Source of the DNA: an uncultured Paracoccaceae bacterium | GTDB taxonomy: Bacteria > Pseudomonadota > Alphaproteobacteria > Rhodobacterales > Rhodobacteraceae | Length of the DNA: 64,000 bases | Assembly (NCBI GenBank): GCA_947487205.1 | Contig: CANKVU010000018.1 | Coordinates: forward strand, 1-64,000 | Reading direction: 5' to 3' | Shown here: positions 27,885 to 40,589 of the stretch, one piece after another | How the letters are laid out: every line of letters starts with the position of its first letter | Numbering within the stretch: the first letter of the stretch is position 1 | Made by a program: the position numbers and the translations under genes | Notes under the pieces: model-generated | What the model was told of the DNA's origin: nothing | The model's database searches: none | Seen by the model: the letters and a program-made list of their open reading frames with translations, nothing else

Positions 27885-28786
27885 CCACACGCGCGGGCTT
27901 CGTCGCCCTGATCGGGGAGCCCAACGCGGGCAAGTCCACGCTGCTGAACCGCATGGTGGGCGCCAAGGTGTCGATCGTGACCCACAAGGTGCAGACCACG
28001 CGGGCGCGCATCCGCGGCGTGGCGATCGAGGGCGAGGCGCAGATCGTCTTCGTCGACACGCCGGGCCTGTTCGCGCCGCGCCGCAGGCTGGACCGGGCGA
28101 TGGTCGCCGCCGCCTGGTCGGGCGCCGCCGACGCCGACGCGGTGGTGCTCCTGGTGGAGGCCCATCGCGGCCTGACCGAGGGGGTGGAGACGATCCTGTC
28201 GACGCTCGAGGAGCGCGGGGTCGGCGCGCCGGTGATCCTGGCCATCAACAAGATCGACCGGGTCGATCCCAGGAAGCTGCTGGGCCTGGCCAAGGAGATG
28301 AACGAGCGCCACCCCTTCGCCGAGACGTTCATGATCTCGGCCGAGAAGGGGCGCGGGGTGGACGATCTGCGGGCGCATCTGGCCGCGCGGCTGCCGGAGG
28401 GTCCGTGGCTCTATCCCGAGGACCAGATCGCCGACCTGCCGATGCGGATGATCGCCGCGGAGATCACCCGCGAGAAGCTGACTTTGCGGCTGCACCAGGA
28501 ACTGCCCTACCAGCTGACGGTGGAGACGGAATCCTGGGAGGAACGCAAGGACGGATCGGCCCGGATCGACCAGATCATCTATGTGCTGCGCGACGGCCAC
28601 AAGGGGATCGTGCTGGGCAAGGGCGGTGAGACGGTGAAGGCGGTGTCGAAGGCCGCGCGGGAGGAGCTGTCGGAAATGCTCGACCGCACCGTCCACCTGT
28701 TCCTGCAGGTCAAGGTCCGGCCCGGCTGGCTGGACGAGGCGGCGCGCTATTCCCAGATCGGGCTCGATTACGACGATGGCGACTGA
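27881..28786 (+). CDS. era: GTPase Era
   Basis: 301 residues. Era binds the 3' end of 16S rRNA and assists 30S assembly. G motifs are complete: GEPNAGKST (G1), the switch region [18 protein letters not shown] (G3) and NKID (G4). The C-terminal KH domain carries the family core [20 protein letters not shown]. Length and order match Era in other Alphaproteobacteria. It is the third gene of the overlapped lepB-rnc-era group; a perfect AT-rich palindrome (28810-28830) separates it from DUF1491. Confidence 0.97.
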   Translation: MTTRAGFVALIGEPNAGKSTLLNRMVGAKVSIVTHKVQTTRARIRGVAIEGEAQIVFVDTPGLFAPRRRLDRAMVAAAWSGAADADAVVLLVEAHRGLTEGVETILSTLEERGVGAPVILAINKIDRVDPRKLLGLAKEMNERHPFAETFMISAEKGRGVDDLRAHLAARLPEGPWLYPEDQIADLPMRMIAAEITREKLTLRLHQELPYQLTVETESWEERKDGSARIDQIIYVLRDGHKGIVLGKGGETVKAVSKAAREELSEMLDRTVHLFLQVKVRPGWLDEAARYSQIGLDYDDGD

Positions 28787-28809
28787 GCGCGCGATCTGCG
28801 GCCGGGCGG

Positions 28810-28830
28810 CGATTTTTCGGCGAAAAATCG
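28810..28830. repeat. perfect AT-rich palindrome, copy 1
   Basis: CGATTTTTCG, a central G, then CGAAAAATCG: 10-bp arms with a 1-nt centre. It stands out in this 70% GC window. A close relative lies inside glyS (60341-60361). It sits 24 nt after the era stop and 7 nt before the DUF1491 ATG, so it could act as a hairpin in mRNA or as a protein-binding site. Confidence 0.7.
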
Positions 28831-28837
28831 GCCCCTG

Positions 28838-29167
28838 ATGGTGCGCCTCGCGACCCATATCTGGGTGGGGGCCTATCTGCGGCGGCTCTCGGCCGAGACG
28901 GTGCCGGCCTATGTCGCGGCGCGGGGCGACGCCACCGCGGGGGCCGTGCTGGTCAAGGTGGCGACGCTCGACGGCGCGGCCACGGCCTGGCAGAGGAGCT
29001 ACGATTTCGAGCGCGACGCGCGGGTCTGGATGGAGCTCGCCCGCGGCCCGGAGGCGGAGGTCGACCGCGCGGTGGCCGCGCAGCGCCGCACCGATCCCGA
29101 CCTGTGGGTGATCGAGATCGAGGACCGGGCGGGGCGCAGCTTCCTCGACGCGCCGGGGCTGGAATGA
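28838..29167 (+). CDS. DUF1491 family protein
   Basis: 109 residues, a family confined to Alphaproteobacteria and of unknown function. The sequence starts [15 protein letters not shown] and includes [18 protein letters not shown] and the C-terminal [19 protein letters not shown], all family features. The protein looks like a compact alpha/beta fold with no membrane segment or catalytic motif that I recognise. It lies between era and recO, a usual position. No strong Shine-Dalgarno precedes ATG 28838, because the 21-bp palindrome occupies most of the leader. Confidence 0.85.
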   Translation: MVRLATHIWVGAYLRRLSAETVPAYVAARGDATAGAVLVKVATLDGAATAWQRSYDFERDARVWMELARGPEAEVDRAVAAQRRTDPDLWVIEIEDRAGRSFLDAPGLE

Positions 29168-29183
29168 GCGGGGGGGCGGCGCC

Positions 29184-29909
29184 GTGATCGAATGGCGCGA
29201 GGAGGGGATCGCGCTGGCGGTGCGCCGCCACGGCGAGGCGGATGCCATCCTCGAGGTGCTGACGCCGGGCCATGGCCGCCATGCGGGCGTCGTGCGGGGC
29301 GGGGGCGGGCGGCGGCTGGCGCCGCTGATGCAGCCGGGCGCGGGTCTCTCCCTATGCTGGCGCGCGCGGCTGGAGGATCACCTGGGCCATTTCACCGTCG
29401 AGCCGGTGCAGAGCCGCGCGGCGCTCCTCGCCGATCCGCTGGCGCTGTCGGGATTGTCGGCGCTGACCGCGATCCTCGCCTTCGCGCTGCCGGAGCGGGA
29501 GGCGATGCCGGGCGTCTACGAGGCGAGCCTCGCCGTGATCGCGCTGATGGAGGAGGGGGCGCCGTGGCCGCTGGCCTATCTGCGCTGGGAGATGGGCCTT
29601 CTGGAGCGGCTGGGCTATGGCCTCGACCTGGGGCGCTGCGCGGTGACGGGGGCGACGCGGGATCTCGCCTTCGTCTCGCCGCGCAGCGGAAGGGCGGTGT
29701 CGCGCGCGGGCGCCGGCGACTGGGCCGAACGGCTGCTGCCGCTGCCGGGCGTGCTGCGCGACGGGGCCCGCCCGGGACCGGGCGAGATCTCGGAGGGGCT
29801 GCGCGTCACCGGCCATTTCCTCGACCGGCGGCTGGCGGCACCGTCGGGCCGCGCGCTGCCGGCGGCGCGGGCGCGGCTGCTGACGCGGCTGGCGCGGGAG
29901 GGGGCCTGA
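29184..29909 (+). CDS. recO: DNA repair protein RecO
   Basis: 241 residues. RecO loads RecA onto SSB-coated gaps together with RecR and RecF. The N-terminal OB fold begins [20 protein letters not shown] and continues with [17 protein letters not shown]; the helical C-terminal domain follows. The zinc finger found in some RecO proteins is not complete here (only one Cys in GRCAVTG), as in other Alphaproteobacteria. The gene follows DUF1491 by 16 bp and converges on a DUF3072 gene just 4 bp away, so transcripts of both strands may read into each other. Confidence 0.93.
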   Translation: MIEWREEGIALAVRRHGEADAILEVLTPGHGRHAGVVRGGGGRRLAPLMQPGAGLSLCWRARLEDHLGHFTVEPVQSRAALLADPLALSGLSALTAILAFALPEREAMPGVYEASLAVIALMEEGAPWPLAYLRWEMGLLERLGYGLDLGRCAVTGATRDLAFVSPRSGRAVSRAGAGDWAERLLPLPGVLRDGARPGPGEISEGLRVTGHFLDRRLAAPSGRALPAARARLLTRLAREGA

Positions 29910-29913
29910 ACCC

Positions 29914-30135
29914 TCAGCCCCGCCCGGTCCGCTCCTGCAGCGCGTCGATGCGCTTCGACGCCTCGGCCTTGGTCAGGCCGGGGTCGAATTCCTCGCCGCA
30001 TTCCTCGCACAGGGTCTGGAGGTAGGAGGCTTGGGCGCCGGTCATCTCCTCGTCGCCGGTGGTCCAGTTCTCCACCGGCTTCTCGGCGTTCGAGGGCGTG
30101 TCGGATTTCGGGTGCGAAAGGTCGTCGTCGGCCAT
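29914..30135 (-). CDS. DUF3072 protein, copy 1
   Basis: 73 residues. The C-terminal 45 residues are the DUF3072 unit: MTGAQASYLQTLCEECGEEF followed by DPGLTKAEASKRIDALQERTG, which predicts two helices. The N-terminal 30 residues are polar and probably disordered. Two Cys of CEECG are unusual additions. The family is common near the ends of genomes of Rhizobiales and Rhodobacterales without known role. A second copy lies 65 bp upstream on the same strand (30201-30440). Confidence 0.8.
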   Translation of the reverse strand: MADDDLSHPKSDTPSNAEKPVENWTTGDEEMTGAQASYLQTLCEECGEEFDPGLTKAEASKRIDALQERTGRG

Positions 30136-30200
30136 GATTGTGTTCCTGATATGTTCCGGAGGTATCCCGGGTCGAACGCCGCCGGGGGGCTCGGGTTCCC

Positions 30201-30440
30201 TCACCCCTTCAGCGCCGCGATCCGGGCATCGGCCTGTTCGCGGGTGAGGGTGGCGTCGAACGCCTCGTCCCGCGACTCGCAGAGGCGGCGCAGCTCGGCC
30301 GCCTGGACCTCGGTCATGGGCGCCCCGGCATCCTCGCGCCGGCCCGAGAGGACGCCGCCGCCGACCGGGAATTCGGCCGCGTCGGGCGTGGTGCGGGGCG
30401 TTTCGCCGTCGCCGGGCCTGGCCTTGGGGTCCTGTGCCAT
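30201..30440 (-). CDS. DUF3072 protein, copy 2
   Basis: 79 residues, sharing the same C-terminal unit: MTEVQAAELRRLCESRDEAF then DATLTREQADARIAALKG. The N-terminal half is Pro/Gly/Asp-rich and unrelated to that of copy 1. The two genes are tandem on the minus strand, so they probably arose by duplication with later loss of the N-terminal similarity. The start at ATG 30440 is 87 bp from the cdd start on the other strand. The function is unknown. Confidence 0.75.
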   Translation of the reverse strand: MAQDPKARPGDGETPRTTPDAAEFPVGGGVLSGRREDAGAPMTEVQAAELRRLCESRDEAFDATLTREQADARIAALKG

Positions 30441-30527
30441 GTCCACCTCGTCTGCTGGCGGACCAATGCGCGCGCGGGGCGCGGGGTTCCGCTTGCCAAG
30501 GCGGGGCGCCCCGATCACGATGGCGGG

Positions 30528-30920
30528 ATGGAGGACCTCATCGCCGCCGCCGCCGCCGTTCGCGAGAACGCCCATGCCCCCTATTCCGGCTTCCGGGTGG
30601 GGGCCGCGATCCGCACGCCGGACGGGCGGATCTTTGCCGGGTGCAACGTCGAGAACGTGGCCTATCCCGAAGGCACCTGCGCCGAGGCGGGGGCGATCGC
30701 GGCGATGGTCGCGGCCGGCGAACGGCGCATCGCGGCCATCGCCGTCATCGCCGACAGCCCGGCGCCGGTCCCGCCCTGCGGCGGCTGCCGGCAGCGGATC
30801 GCGGAATTCGCCGCCCCCGACGCGCCCGTGACGCTGGCGACCACCGCCGGGGCGACGATGCGGACCCATGTCGCGGCGCTGCTGCCGGGGGCCTTCGGAC
30901 CGGACCACATGGCGTCGTGA
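30528..30920 (+). CDS. cdd: cytidine deaminase
   Basis: 130 residues, the homotetrameric Cdd type. It converts cytidine and deoxycytidine to uridine forms. Zinc ligands Cys51 (with catalytic Glu53 in CAEAGA), Cys84 and Cys87 (PCGGC) are in place, and the substrate-binding [14 protein letters not shown] is intact. It is the first gene of cdd-deoA-deoB-add-upp, in which every junction is a 4-nt ATGA or GTGA overlap, so expression is translationally coupled. The promoter must lie in the 87-bp gap shared with the divergent DUF3072 gene. Confidence 0.95.
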   Translation: MEDLIAAAAAVRENAHAPYSGFRVGAAIRTPDGRIFAGCNVENVAYPEGTCAEAGAIAAMVAAGERRIAAIAVIADSPAPVPPCGGCRQRIAEFAAPDAPVTLATTAGATMRTHVAALLPGAFGPDHMAS

Positions 30921-32220
30921 GCGTGCGCGAGCTTCTTGCCACGCTGCGCCGGGGCGAGGTCCCCGCGCCCGAGGCGGTCGCGGGCTTCGCCGCCGGGCTG
31001 GCGCGCGGTGGCGTCAGCGACGCCCAGGCGGGCGCCTTCGCGATGGCCGTCTGCACCGGCCCGGGCCTGGGGACGGCGGGGCGCGTGGCGCTGACCCGCG
31101 CCATGACCGAGGGCGGCGAGCGCCTGTCCTGGGGGGCGGGCGCGCCGGTGCTCGACAAGCATTCGACCGGCGGCGTGGGCGACCCGGTGTCGCTGGTCCT
31201 CGCCCCCGCGCTGGCGGCGCTGGGGGCGCGGGTGCCGATGCTGTCGGGGCGGGGGCTGGGCCATACCGGCGGCACGCTCGACAAGCTGGAGGCGGTGCCG
31301 GGCCTGTCGGTGGAGATGGACGCGGAGCGCCTGCGCGCCCAGGTGGCGCGGACGGGATGCGCCATCGTCGCGGCGCCGGGCGACATCGCCCCCGCCGACC
31401 GCCGCCTCTATGCGATCCGGGACGTGACCGGCACGGTGGACCAGATCGACCTCATCACCGCGTCGATCCTGTCGAAGAAGCTCGCCGCGGGCGTGGCCGG
31501 GCTGGTCCTCGACGTGAAGGCGGGGCGGGGGGCGTTCATGGCCGACGCGGCGGCGGCGCGGGCGCTGGCCCGGGCGCTGGTGGACACCGCGCGCGGCGCC
31601 GGCTGCCGGGCGGCGGCGCTGGTGACGGCGATGGACGAGCCGCTGGCGCCGGCCTGCGGCAACGCCCTCGAGGTGGCCGAGGCGGTGGCCACCCTGCGCG
31701 GCACGGCCCGCGACGGGCGCCTGAGGGGCGTCGTCGTCGCGCTGGGGGCCGAGCTGCTGGCGCTGGGCGGGCTCGTGGCGGAAGCGGCGGCGGGGCGGGC
31801 CCGGATGGAGGGCATCCTCGACGACGGCGGCGCGGCGGCGCGGTTCGCCGCCATGATCGCCGCGCAGGGCGGCCCGGCGGACCTGATCGACCGCCCCGGG
31901 CGCCACCTGCCATCCGCCCCGGTCATCCGCGACGTGGCGGCGCGACGGGCGGGGACGATCGCGGCCATCGACGGCGCCGCGCTCGGCCGGGCGGTGGTGG
32001 CGCTGGGCGGCGGGCGCCAGCGGGAGGGGGCGGCGATCGACCCGGCCGTGGGGCTCGACCGGATCGCGCGGACCGGCGCGCGGCTGGAGCGCGGCGACCC
32101 GATCTGCCGCCTGCACGCCGCCTCGCCGGAACAGGCCGACGCGGCCGAGGCGCGGGTCCGCGAGGCGGTCGCCTTCGGCGCGGCGCCGCCGGAGGCGCCG
32201 CTGGTGCTGGAGCGGGTGGC

Positions 32221-32224
<4 letters not shown>
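30917..32224 (+). CDS. deoA: thymidine phosphorylase
   Basis: 435 residues. It phosphorolyses thymidine or deoxyuridine to the base plus deoxyribose-1-phosphate. The pyrimidine phosphorylase block [17 protein letters not shown] (phosphate site) and [19 protein letters not shown] are present, with DVKAGRGAF further on. Start GTG 30917 overlaps the cdd stop by 4 nt; the frame reaches further upstream only as a shadow. The product feeds DeoB, encoded next. It could also accept uridine (Pdp type), but family length and order favour DeoA. Confidence 0.95.
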
Positions 32225-33395
<1,171 letters not shown>

Positions 33396-33399
<4 letters not shown>

Positions 33400-34367
33400 G
33401 CCGCCCGAAACTCGACCTCCACCTTCACCTCGAGGGGGCGGCGCCGCCGGACCTGATCCGCCGGATCGCCGCCGAGCGGCACGTGGACCTGTCGGGGATC
33501 TTCGACGCGGAGGGGCGGTACCGCTTCGACGGGTTCGCCGATTTCCTGCGCGTCTACGAGGCGGCGACGGGGGTGCTGCGCTCGCCCGAGGATTTCGCGC
33601 GGCTGACCCGCGCCGTGCTGGAGGAACAGGCCCGCCACGGCGTCGTCTATACCGAGATCTTCGTGTCGCCGGATTTCTGCGGCGGCGGCGACCTGCCGGC
33701 CTGGCGGGAATATCTGGGCGCGATCGCGGAGGCGGCGGCCGCGATGGAGCGCGAGGCCGGCATCACCATGCGCGCCATCGTCACCTGCATCCGCCATTTC
33801 GGGCCCGAGCGGGCGCGCCGCGCGGCGCGCTGCGCCGCCGAGACGGCGGGCGATTTCGTCGTCGGCTTCGGCATGGGCGGCGAGGAGCGGGCGGGGCGGG
33901 CGCGCGATTTCGCCTATGCGTTCGACATGGCGCGGGAGCCGGGGCTGGGGCTGACCTGCCATGCGGGGGAATGGGCCGGACCGGGCAGCGTGGCCGAGGC
34001 GCTCGACCACCTGCGCGTCGCCCGGATCGGCCACGGCGTGCGCGCCATCGAGGATCCGGGCCTGGTGGAGCGGCTGGTGGAGGACGGCATCGTGCTGGAG
34101 GTCTGCCCGGGATCGAACGTGGCGCTGGGGCTCTACAAGTGGGACCGCCACCCGGTGGAAAAGCTGCGCGAGGGCGGGGTGAAGTTCACCGTCTCCACCG
34201 ACGATCCGCCCTTCTTTCACACTGACATGTCGCGGGAATACGAGCGGCTGGAGCAGGTCTTCGGCTGGGACGAGGCGGTCTTCGCCAAGATCGCCGCCAT
34301 TGCCGTCGAGGCCGCCTTCTGCGACGAGGCGACGCGGACCCGGCTGAAGGAGAGGATCGGCGCATGA
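33396..34367 (+). CDS. add: adenosine deaminase family protein
   Basis: 323 residues of the amidohydrolase barrel. Zinc ligands HLHLEGA (two His near the N-terminus), the LTCHAGEW histidine and STDDPPFF aspartates are present, as is the catalytic glutamate in HAGEW. Within a nucleoside-salvage operon the likely reaction is adenosine or deoxyadenosine to inosine; adenine deamination (Aah1-like) is a possible alternative since the two groups differ by few residues. The start is GTG 33396, overlapping the deoB stop (GTGA). The stop overlaps the upp ATG. Confidence 0.9.
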
Positions 34368-34996
34368 GCGAGCATTGCCACGTCGTCACGCACCCGCTGG
34401 TGCAGCACAAGCTGACCATCATGCGCGAGAAGGACACCTCCACCGCCGTGTTCCGGCAGCTTCTGCGCGAGATCAGCCAGCTTCTGGCCTACGAGGTGAC
34501 GCGCGACCTGCCGATGACGACGACGGTGATCGAGACGCCGCTGACCGAGATGGAGGCGCCGCGGCTGGCGGGCCGCAAGCTCGCGCTGGTGTCGATCCTG
34601 CGCGCGGGCAACGGCCTTCTGGACGGGATGCTGGACCTGATCCCGTCGGCGCGGGTGGGCTTCGTCGGCCTCTATCGCGACGAGGAGACGCTGGAGCCGG
34701 TGGAATACTACTTCAAGGTGCCCCAGGACCTCGACCGGCGGGTGGTGATCGCGGTGGACCCGATGCTCGCCACCGGCAATTCCTCGGCCGCCGCGATCGA
34801 GCGGCTGAAGCAGGCGGGGGCGAAGGACATCCGCTTCCTGTGCCTCCTGGCCGCGCCCGAGGGGGTGGAGCGGATGCGCCAGGCGCATCCGGACGTGCCC
34901 GTCACCACGGCGGCCATCGACGAGCGGCTGGACGAGAACGGCTATATCCTGCCGGGCCTGGGGGACGCGGGCGACCGGCTCTACGGGACGAAGTGA
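34364..34996 (+). CDS. upp: uracil phosphoribosyltransferase
   Basis: 210 residues. Upp joins uracil with PRPP to form UMP, ending the salvage route. Conserved elements are [22 protein letters not shown], the [22 protein letters not shown] loop, and the C-terminal uracil-binding [18 protein letters not shown]. It is the last gene of the five-gene operon and is followed by a hairpin terminator. All parts match the E. coli type. Confidence 0.96.
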   Translation: MSEHCHVVTHPLVQHKLTIMREKDTSTAVFRQLLREISQLLAYEVTRDLPMTTTVIETPLTEMEAPRLAGRKLALVSILRAGNGLLDGMLDLIPSARVGFVGLYRDEETLEPVEYYFKVPQDLDRRVVIAVDPMLATGNSSAAAIERLKQAGAKDIRFLCLLAAPEGVERMRQAHPDVPVTTAAIDERLDENGYILPGLGDAGDRLYGTK

Positions 34997-35002
34997 GGGG
35001 AG

Positions 35003-35026
35003 GGGACGGCCGGGTGGCGCCGTCCC
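35003..35026 (+). terminator. stem-loop after upp
   Basis: GGGACGGC (35003-35010) pairs perfectly with GCCGTCCC (35019-35026), loop 8 nt; only TTCC follows. It begins 6 nt past the upp stop, marking the end of the salvage operon. Confidence 0.6.
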
Positions 35027-35072
35027 TTCCGACCGCGCCCCTGACGGCCCGACTGCCGCGCCCCGTCACGGC

Positions 35073-36692
<1,620 letters not shown>

Positions 36693-36902
36693 TGCCGCTC
36701 CTCCCTCTCGATCCCTCGGCCCACGATAACGCGGATCGCGGGCGAGACCAGCGGGACGCTCGCACGGCTTGACCCCGGGGGGCGGCGGAGCCTATGCCCG
36801 GGCGGCCCCGCGATGGCGTCGCGCGGCGCGCGCGTCCCTCATTTCCCGTCCTGAACGCCCGGACGCGCCCCCGACGGGGGCCAGCCGATGCGAGGCCGTC
36901 CC

Positions 36903-37802
36903 ATGAACCGCACCCCCCTCTCCGACACCGTCATCGGCATGATCGCCATGGTGCTCGCCATGGGCCTCCTGCCCGTGGGGGACACGCTGTCGAAGCTCCT
37001 GACCGGGGAGATGCCGCCGGTGGAGGTGACGATGTGGCGCTTCGTGGCGCAGGGGCTGTTCCTGGCGCCCGTCGCGCTGGTGATGCGCCGGGTCGAGGCG
37101 GGGGGCATGTTCTCGCCCATCGTGGCGCTGTCGGGGGGGCTCTTCATGGTGGCGCTGACGGGGCTCATCACCGCCTTCGCGGTCATGCCCATCGCGACGG
37201 CCATCGCGATCTTCTTCGTCGAGCCGCTGGTCCTGACGCTCCTGACCGGTCCTCTGCTGGGCGAGCGGGTGGGGCCGCGGCGGCTCGCGGCCGTGGCCGT
37301 GGGGCTGGCCGGGGCATTGCTGGTGATCCGGCCGGGATTTTCCGTCTATGGCGCGGTGACGCTCCTGCCGCTGATGGCGGCCACGGCCTATGCGCTGAAC
37401 ATGATCCTTCTCAGGATCGCCTGCCGGACCCGGTCGGGGCTGACGGTGCAATGCGGGGCGACGGCCTATGCCGCCTTGGGCATGATCGCGCTGGTCTGGG
37501 CGCTGGATGCGGGGGGCGCGATCCGGGTGGCGCCGCCCGCGACGCATCCGATCTGGGTGTGGGGCGCGATCCTGGGGGCGGGCGGGCTGGCCGCGACGAC
37601 CTTCGTGCTGATCGCCGAGGCGTTCCGCCGGGCCGAGGCGGGGGCGCTGGCGCCGTTCCAGTACCTGGAGATCGTGGGGGCGACGGCGATGGGGTGGCTC
37701 GTCTTCGGCGACTTCCCCGACGCGCTGACCTGGGCCGGCATCGCGGTGATCCTGGCCTCTGGCCTCTATGTCTTCCACCGGGAGCGGAAAGTGGGCGTGT
37801 GA
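36903..37802 (+). CDS. DMT-family (EamA) transporter
   Basis: 299 residues with about ten hydrophobic helices arranged as two EamA repeats; the second starts near residue 150 (YGAVTLLPLMAATAYALN). Small motifs PVGDTLSKLL and FFVEPLVLTLLTGPLLGE are typical of this group. Such carriers export or import amino acids, nucleosides or other small metabolites across the inner membrane; the substrate is not predictable. ATG 36903 lacks a strong Shine-Dalgarno; an in-frame ATG at 36888 is possible. It is divergent from the acyl-CoA ligase and convergent with fadJ. Confidence 0.85.
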   Translation: MNRTPLSDTVIGMIAMVLAMGLLPVGDTLSKLLTGEMPPVEVTMWRFVAQGLFLAPVALVMRRVEAGGMFSPIVALSGGLFMVALTGLITAFAVMPIATAIAIFFVEPLVLTLLTGPLLGERVGPRRLAAVAVGLAGALLVIRPGFSVYGAVTLLPLMAATAYALNMILLRIACRTRSGLTVQCGATAYAALGMIALVWALDAGGAIRVAPPATHPIWVWGAILGAGGLAATTFVLIAEAFRRAEAGALAPFQYLEIVGATAMGWLVFGDFPDALTWAGIAVILASGLYVFHRERKVGV

Positions 37803-37803
37803 G

Positions 37804-37825
37804 GGGGCGGGGGAGGCCCCGCCCC
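37804..37825. terminator. bidirectional stem-loop between DMT gene and fadJ
   Basis: GGGGCGGGG (37804-37812) pairs perfectly with CCCCGCCCC (37817-37825), loop of 4. It fills the 28 bp between two convergent stop codons, so can end both transcripts. No T-run is seen on either strand. Confidence 0.55.
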
Positions 37826-37830
37826 ACCGA

Positions 37831-40029
37831 TCATGCGGCGGCGGCGGCGCCGTCGCCGTAGCGGGCGTAGAAGGTGGCCCCCTCCTCGGCCATCCGGCGC
37901 AGGAGGTCGGGTGCCGCGAAGCGGTCGCCGTGGACGGACTGGAGGCCGTCGCAGACCTCCACCGCCCGTGCCGCGCCCAGCATGTCGAGCCAGGAGAAGG
38001 GGCCGCCCGACCAGGGCGCGAAGCCCCAGCCCAGGATCGCGCCCACGTCGCCCTCGCGGATATCCTCCAGCACGCCCTCCTCGAAGGCGCGCACGGCCTC
38101 CAGCACCTGGGCCATCATCAGGCGGTGCTGCACGGCGGAGAGGTCGGGCTGGTCCTCGGCCTGGGGATAGCGCTCGGCCAGGCCGTCCCAGAGGCCCTGG
38201 CGCTTGCCGTCGTCCCCGTAGGCGTAGAAGCCGGCCTTCGCCTTGCGGCCCATGCGGCCCTGGTCGGCCATCCAGAACAGCACCTCGTCCACCTCCCCGT
38301 CGGGGTAGGCGTCGCCCATGGCGGCGCGGGTGGCCTTGGCGATCTTCACCCCGAGGTCGATGGAGGTCTCGTCCACAAGCTGCAGCGGTCCGAGGGGGAA
38401 GCCGAGGAGCTTCGCCGCGTTCTCGATCAGCGCCGGGTTCACCCCCTCGCCCACCATGCGGACGCCTTCGTTGATGTAGGGGATGATGCAGCGGTTGGCG
38501 TAGAAGAAGCGCGCGTCGTTGACGACGATGGGCGTCTTGCGGATCTGGCGCACGAAGTCGAGCGCCTTGGCCACGGCGCGGTCGCCCGTCTTCTCGCCCT
38601 TGATGATCTCCACCAGCATCATTTTGTCCACGGGGGAGAAGAAGTGGATGCCGATGAACTGCTCGGGCCTTTCGCTGGCCGTCGCGAGGTCGGTGATCGG
38701 CAGGGTCGAGGTGTTGGTGGCGAAGACGCAATCGGGGCCGGCGGCGGCCTCGGCCCGCTTCGTGACCTCGGCCTTGATCTCCGGGTCCTCGAACACCGCC
38801 TCGACGATCAGGTCGCAGTCCGACAGGGCCTCGTATTCCGTGGTGGCGTTGATGCGGCCCAGGACCTCGTCCTTCTTCTCGGGCGTGACCTTCTTTCGTC
38901 GCATCCCCTTGTCGAGGAGGTCCTCGGAATAGGATCTTCCCTTGTCGGCGGCGGCCTGCTCTTGGTCGATCAGCACCACGTCGATGCCGGCATTGGCGGC
39001 CACGTAGGCGATGCCCGCCCCCATCATGCCGGCGCCCAGAACGCCCAGTTTCCGCACCTTCTGGTCGGGGGCCTCGGGGCGGTTGGCGCCCTTCTCCAGC
39101 GCCTGCTTGTTGAGGAAGAGCGAGCGGATCATGGCCGAGGAGGAGGGGTTCATCAGCACGTCGACGAACCAGCGCGCCTCGATCCGGAGCGCGGTCTCGA
39201 AGGGCACCATCGCGCCCTCGTAGACCGCCGAGAGGAGCGCCCGCGCGGCCGGATAGACGCCCTTGGTCTTGCCGTTGACCATGGCCGAGGCGCCCACGAA
39301 GGTCATGAAGCCGGCCGGGTGGTAGGGCCCGCCGCCCGGCATCTTCCACCCCTTCTGGTCCCAGGGCTTGACGATGTCGGCGTCGGTGGCCGAGAGCACC
39401 CATTCCCTGGCCCTGGACAGGAGCTGATCGGCCGCGACCACCTCGTCCACGAGGCCGGCCCCCCTGGCCTTCGCGGGGTCCAGCATCTTGCCCTCGAGCA
39501 GGACCGGGGAGGCGGCCATTGCGCCGACCATGCGCGAATAGCGGGTGGTGCCGCCGCCGCCCGGGAAGATGCCGACCAGGATCTCGGGCAGGCCGATCCT
39601 GGCCTTGCCCTCGGCCATGAAGCGGCGGTGGCAGGCCAGCGCGATCTCGGTGCCGATGCCGGCCGAGGTGCCGGGGATGGCGCAGGCCACCGGCTTGCCG
39701 CCCTTGTTGCGCTCGTCCATGCCCGCCCGCTCCAGCTTGCGCAGGATGCGGTGGCCCTCCATCGTGAAGTCGAACAGGCCCTGGGCCGGGTTCTCGCCCG
39801 ATTGCTCGCGGATATGCGCCAGCACGTTGAGGTCCATCCCGCCGGCGAAATCGGCCTTGCCCGAGGTGACGACGATCCCCTTGACCGCCGGGTCGGCGAG
39901 CGCGGCGTCGATCAGCGCCTCGACCTCGGCCAGGGCCTCGCGGGTCAGGACGTTCATCGAGCGGTCGGGCATGTCCCAGGTCAGGACCGCGACGCCGTCT
40001 TCATGGGTCTGGAGTGTGAAATCGCTCAT
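37831..40029 (-). CDS. fatty-acid oxidation multifunctional protein: enoyl-CoA hydratase + 3-hydroxyacyl-CoA dehydrogenase
   Basis: 732 residues. The N-terminal crotonase domain (1-190) has the two catalytic glutamates in SAGIGTEIALACHRRF and KARIGLPEILVGIFPGGGG; the NAD-binding domain starts near 310 (LGVLGAGMMGAGIAYVAANA) and is followed by the 3-hydroxyacyl-CoA dehydrogenase domain with its HFFSPVDKMMLVEI active-site block. It carries out steps two and three of beta-oxidation on acyl-CoA. A thiolase (40661-41872) lies upstream on the same strand, an NTF2-like gene between. FadJ is the closer relative, but FadB and FadJ cannot be separated with certainty here. Confidence 0.93.
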   Translation of the reverse strand: MSDFTLQTHEDGVAVLTWDMPDRSMNVLTREALAEVEALIDAALADPAVKGIVVTSGKADFAGGMDLNVLAHIREQSGENPAQGLFDFTMEGHRILRKLERAGMDERNKGGKPVACAIPGTSAGIGTEIALACHRRFMAEGKARIGLPEILVGIFPGGGGTTRYSRMVGAMAASPVLLEGKMLDPAKARGAGLVDEVVAADQLLSRAREWVLSATDADIVKPWDQKGWKMPGGGPYHPAGFMTFVGASAMVNGKTKGVYPAARALLSAVYEGAMVPFETALRIEARWFVDVLMNPSSSAMIRSLFLNKQALEKGANRPEAPDQKVRKLGVLGAGMMGAGIAYVAANAGIDVVLIDQEQAAADKGRSYSEDLLDKGMRRKKVTPEKKDEVLGRINATTEYEALSDCDLIVEAVFEDPEIKAEVTKRAEAAAGPDCVFATNTSTLPITDLATASERPEQFIGIHFFSPVDKMMLVEIIKGEKTGDRAVAKALDFVRQIRKTPIVVNDARFFYANRCIIPYINEGVRMVGEGVNPALIENAAKLLGFPLGPLQLVDETSIDLGVKIAKATRAAMGDAYPDGEVDEVLFWMADQGRMGRKAKAGFYAYGDDGKRQGLWDGLAERYPQAEDQPDLSAVQHRLMMAQVLEAVRAFEEGVLEDIREGDVGAILGWGFAPWSGGPFSWLDMLGAARAVEVCDGLQSVHGDRFAAPDLLRRMAEEGATFYARYGDGAAAAA

Positions 40030-40105
40030 CGGTGGATCTCCTGACAGGCGGGGGCCGCCCGCCGGATCGATCCGGCGGGGCGGTGTGCATGGGTCTCGCG
40101 GGGGG

Positions 40106-40570
40106 TCAGCGGCGCTGCTGGTCGGCCCGGGCCGAGGGCACCCGGCGGTCGTTCTCGGCCACCCAGTCGGCGATGGCGTCGAAGGCCAGGTCCTCGAACT
40201 CGATCATCTCGACGCCCAGGCCGCCGGACTTCTTGCCCAGGAAGTAGCGCGCCCGGGTCTCGCCCCGCCGCGCCCCGTCCGGGTCGACGTAGTACCAGAC
40301 CACCGTGGCGGCATAGCGGCGCTCGGACACGGTCTCGATCTCGGTGACCATGGCGCGGAGATAGTCGATCCCGGCCGCCTCCAGCCCCTCGAACTTGGCG
40401 CGGAAGAACTGCTCGATCGCCGCCCGGTCGGGCAGCATCGAGACATGGCGCCCGTCCCCCGGCAGCATCACCACCAGGGGCACGCCGTAGCCGCGCGCCA
40501 GGAGGTCGAATCGGCCGGCGCGCAGATGCAACGCCTGATTGGTGAAGAATTGCTGAACGCTCGATGGCAT
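40106..40570 (-). CDS. NTF2/SnoaL-like small protein
   Basis: 154 residues, no signal peptide. The pattern of an N-terminal helix (SSVQQFFTNQALHLRAGRFD), central strands with YAATVVWYYVDPDG and RARYFLGKK, and a C-terminal helix suggests an NTF2-like cone fold, as in SnoaL or ketosteroid-isomerase proteins. No catalytic residues can be assigned. It lies between thiolase and fadJ (gaps 90 and 76 bp) in one direction, so it likely shares their transcript. A dyad (40590-40601) sits 20 bp upstream of its ATG. Confidence 0.6.
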   Translation of the reverse strand: MPSSVQQFFTNQALHLRAGRFDLLARGYGVPLVVMLPGDGRHVSMLPDRAAIEQFFRAKFEGLEAAGIDYLRAMVTEIETVSERRYAATVVWYYVDPDGARRGETRARYFLGKKSGGLGVEMIEFEDLAFDAIADWVAENDRRVPSARADQQRR

Positions 40571-40589
40571 TCCCGGACACTAGATCGTT

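Noticed and set aside
37466-37741. Small minus-strand frame opposite the DMT transporter
   Set aside because: Lies within a complete EamA gene, shows no ribosome-binding site, and its product is Ala/Pro/Ser-rich filler.
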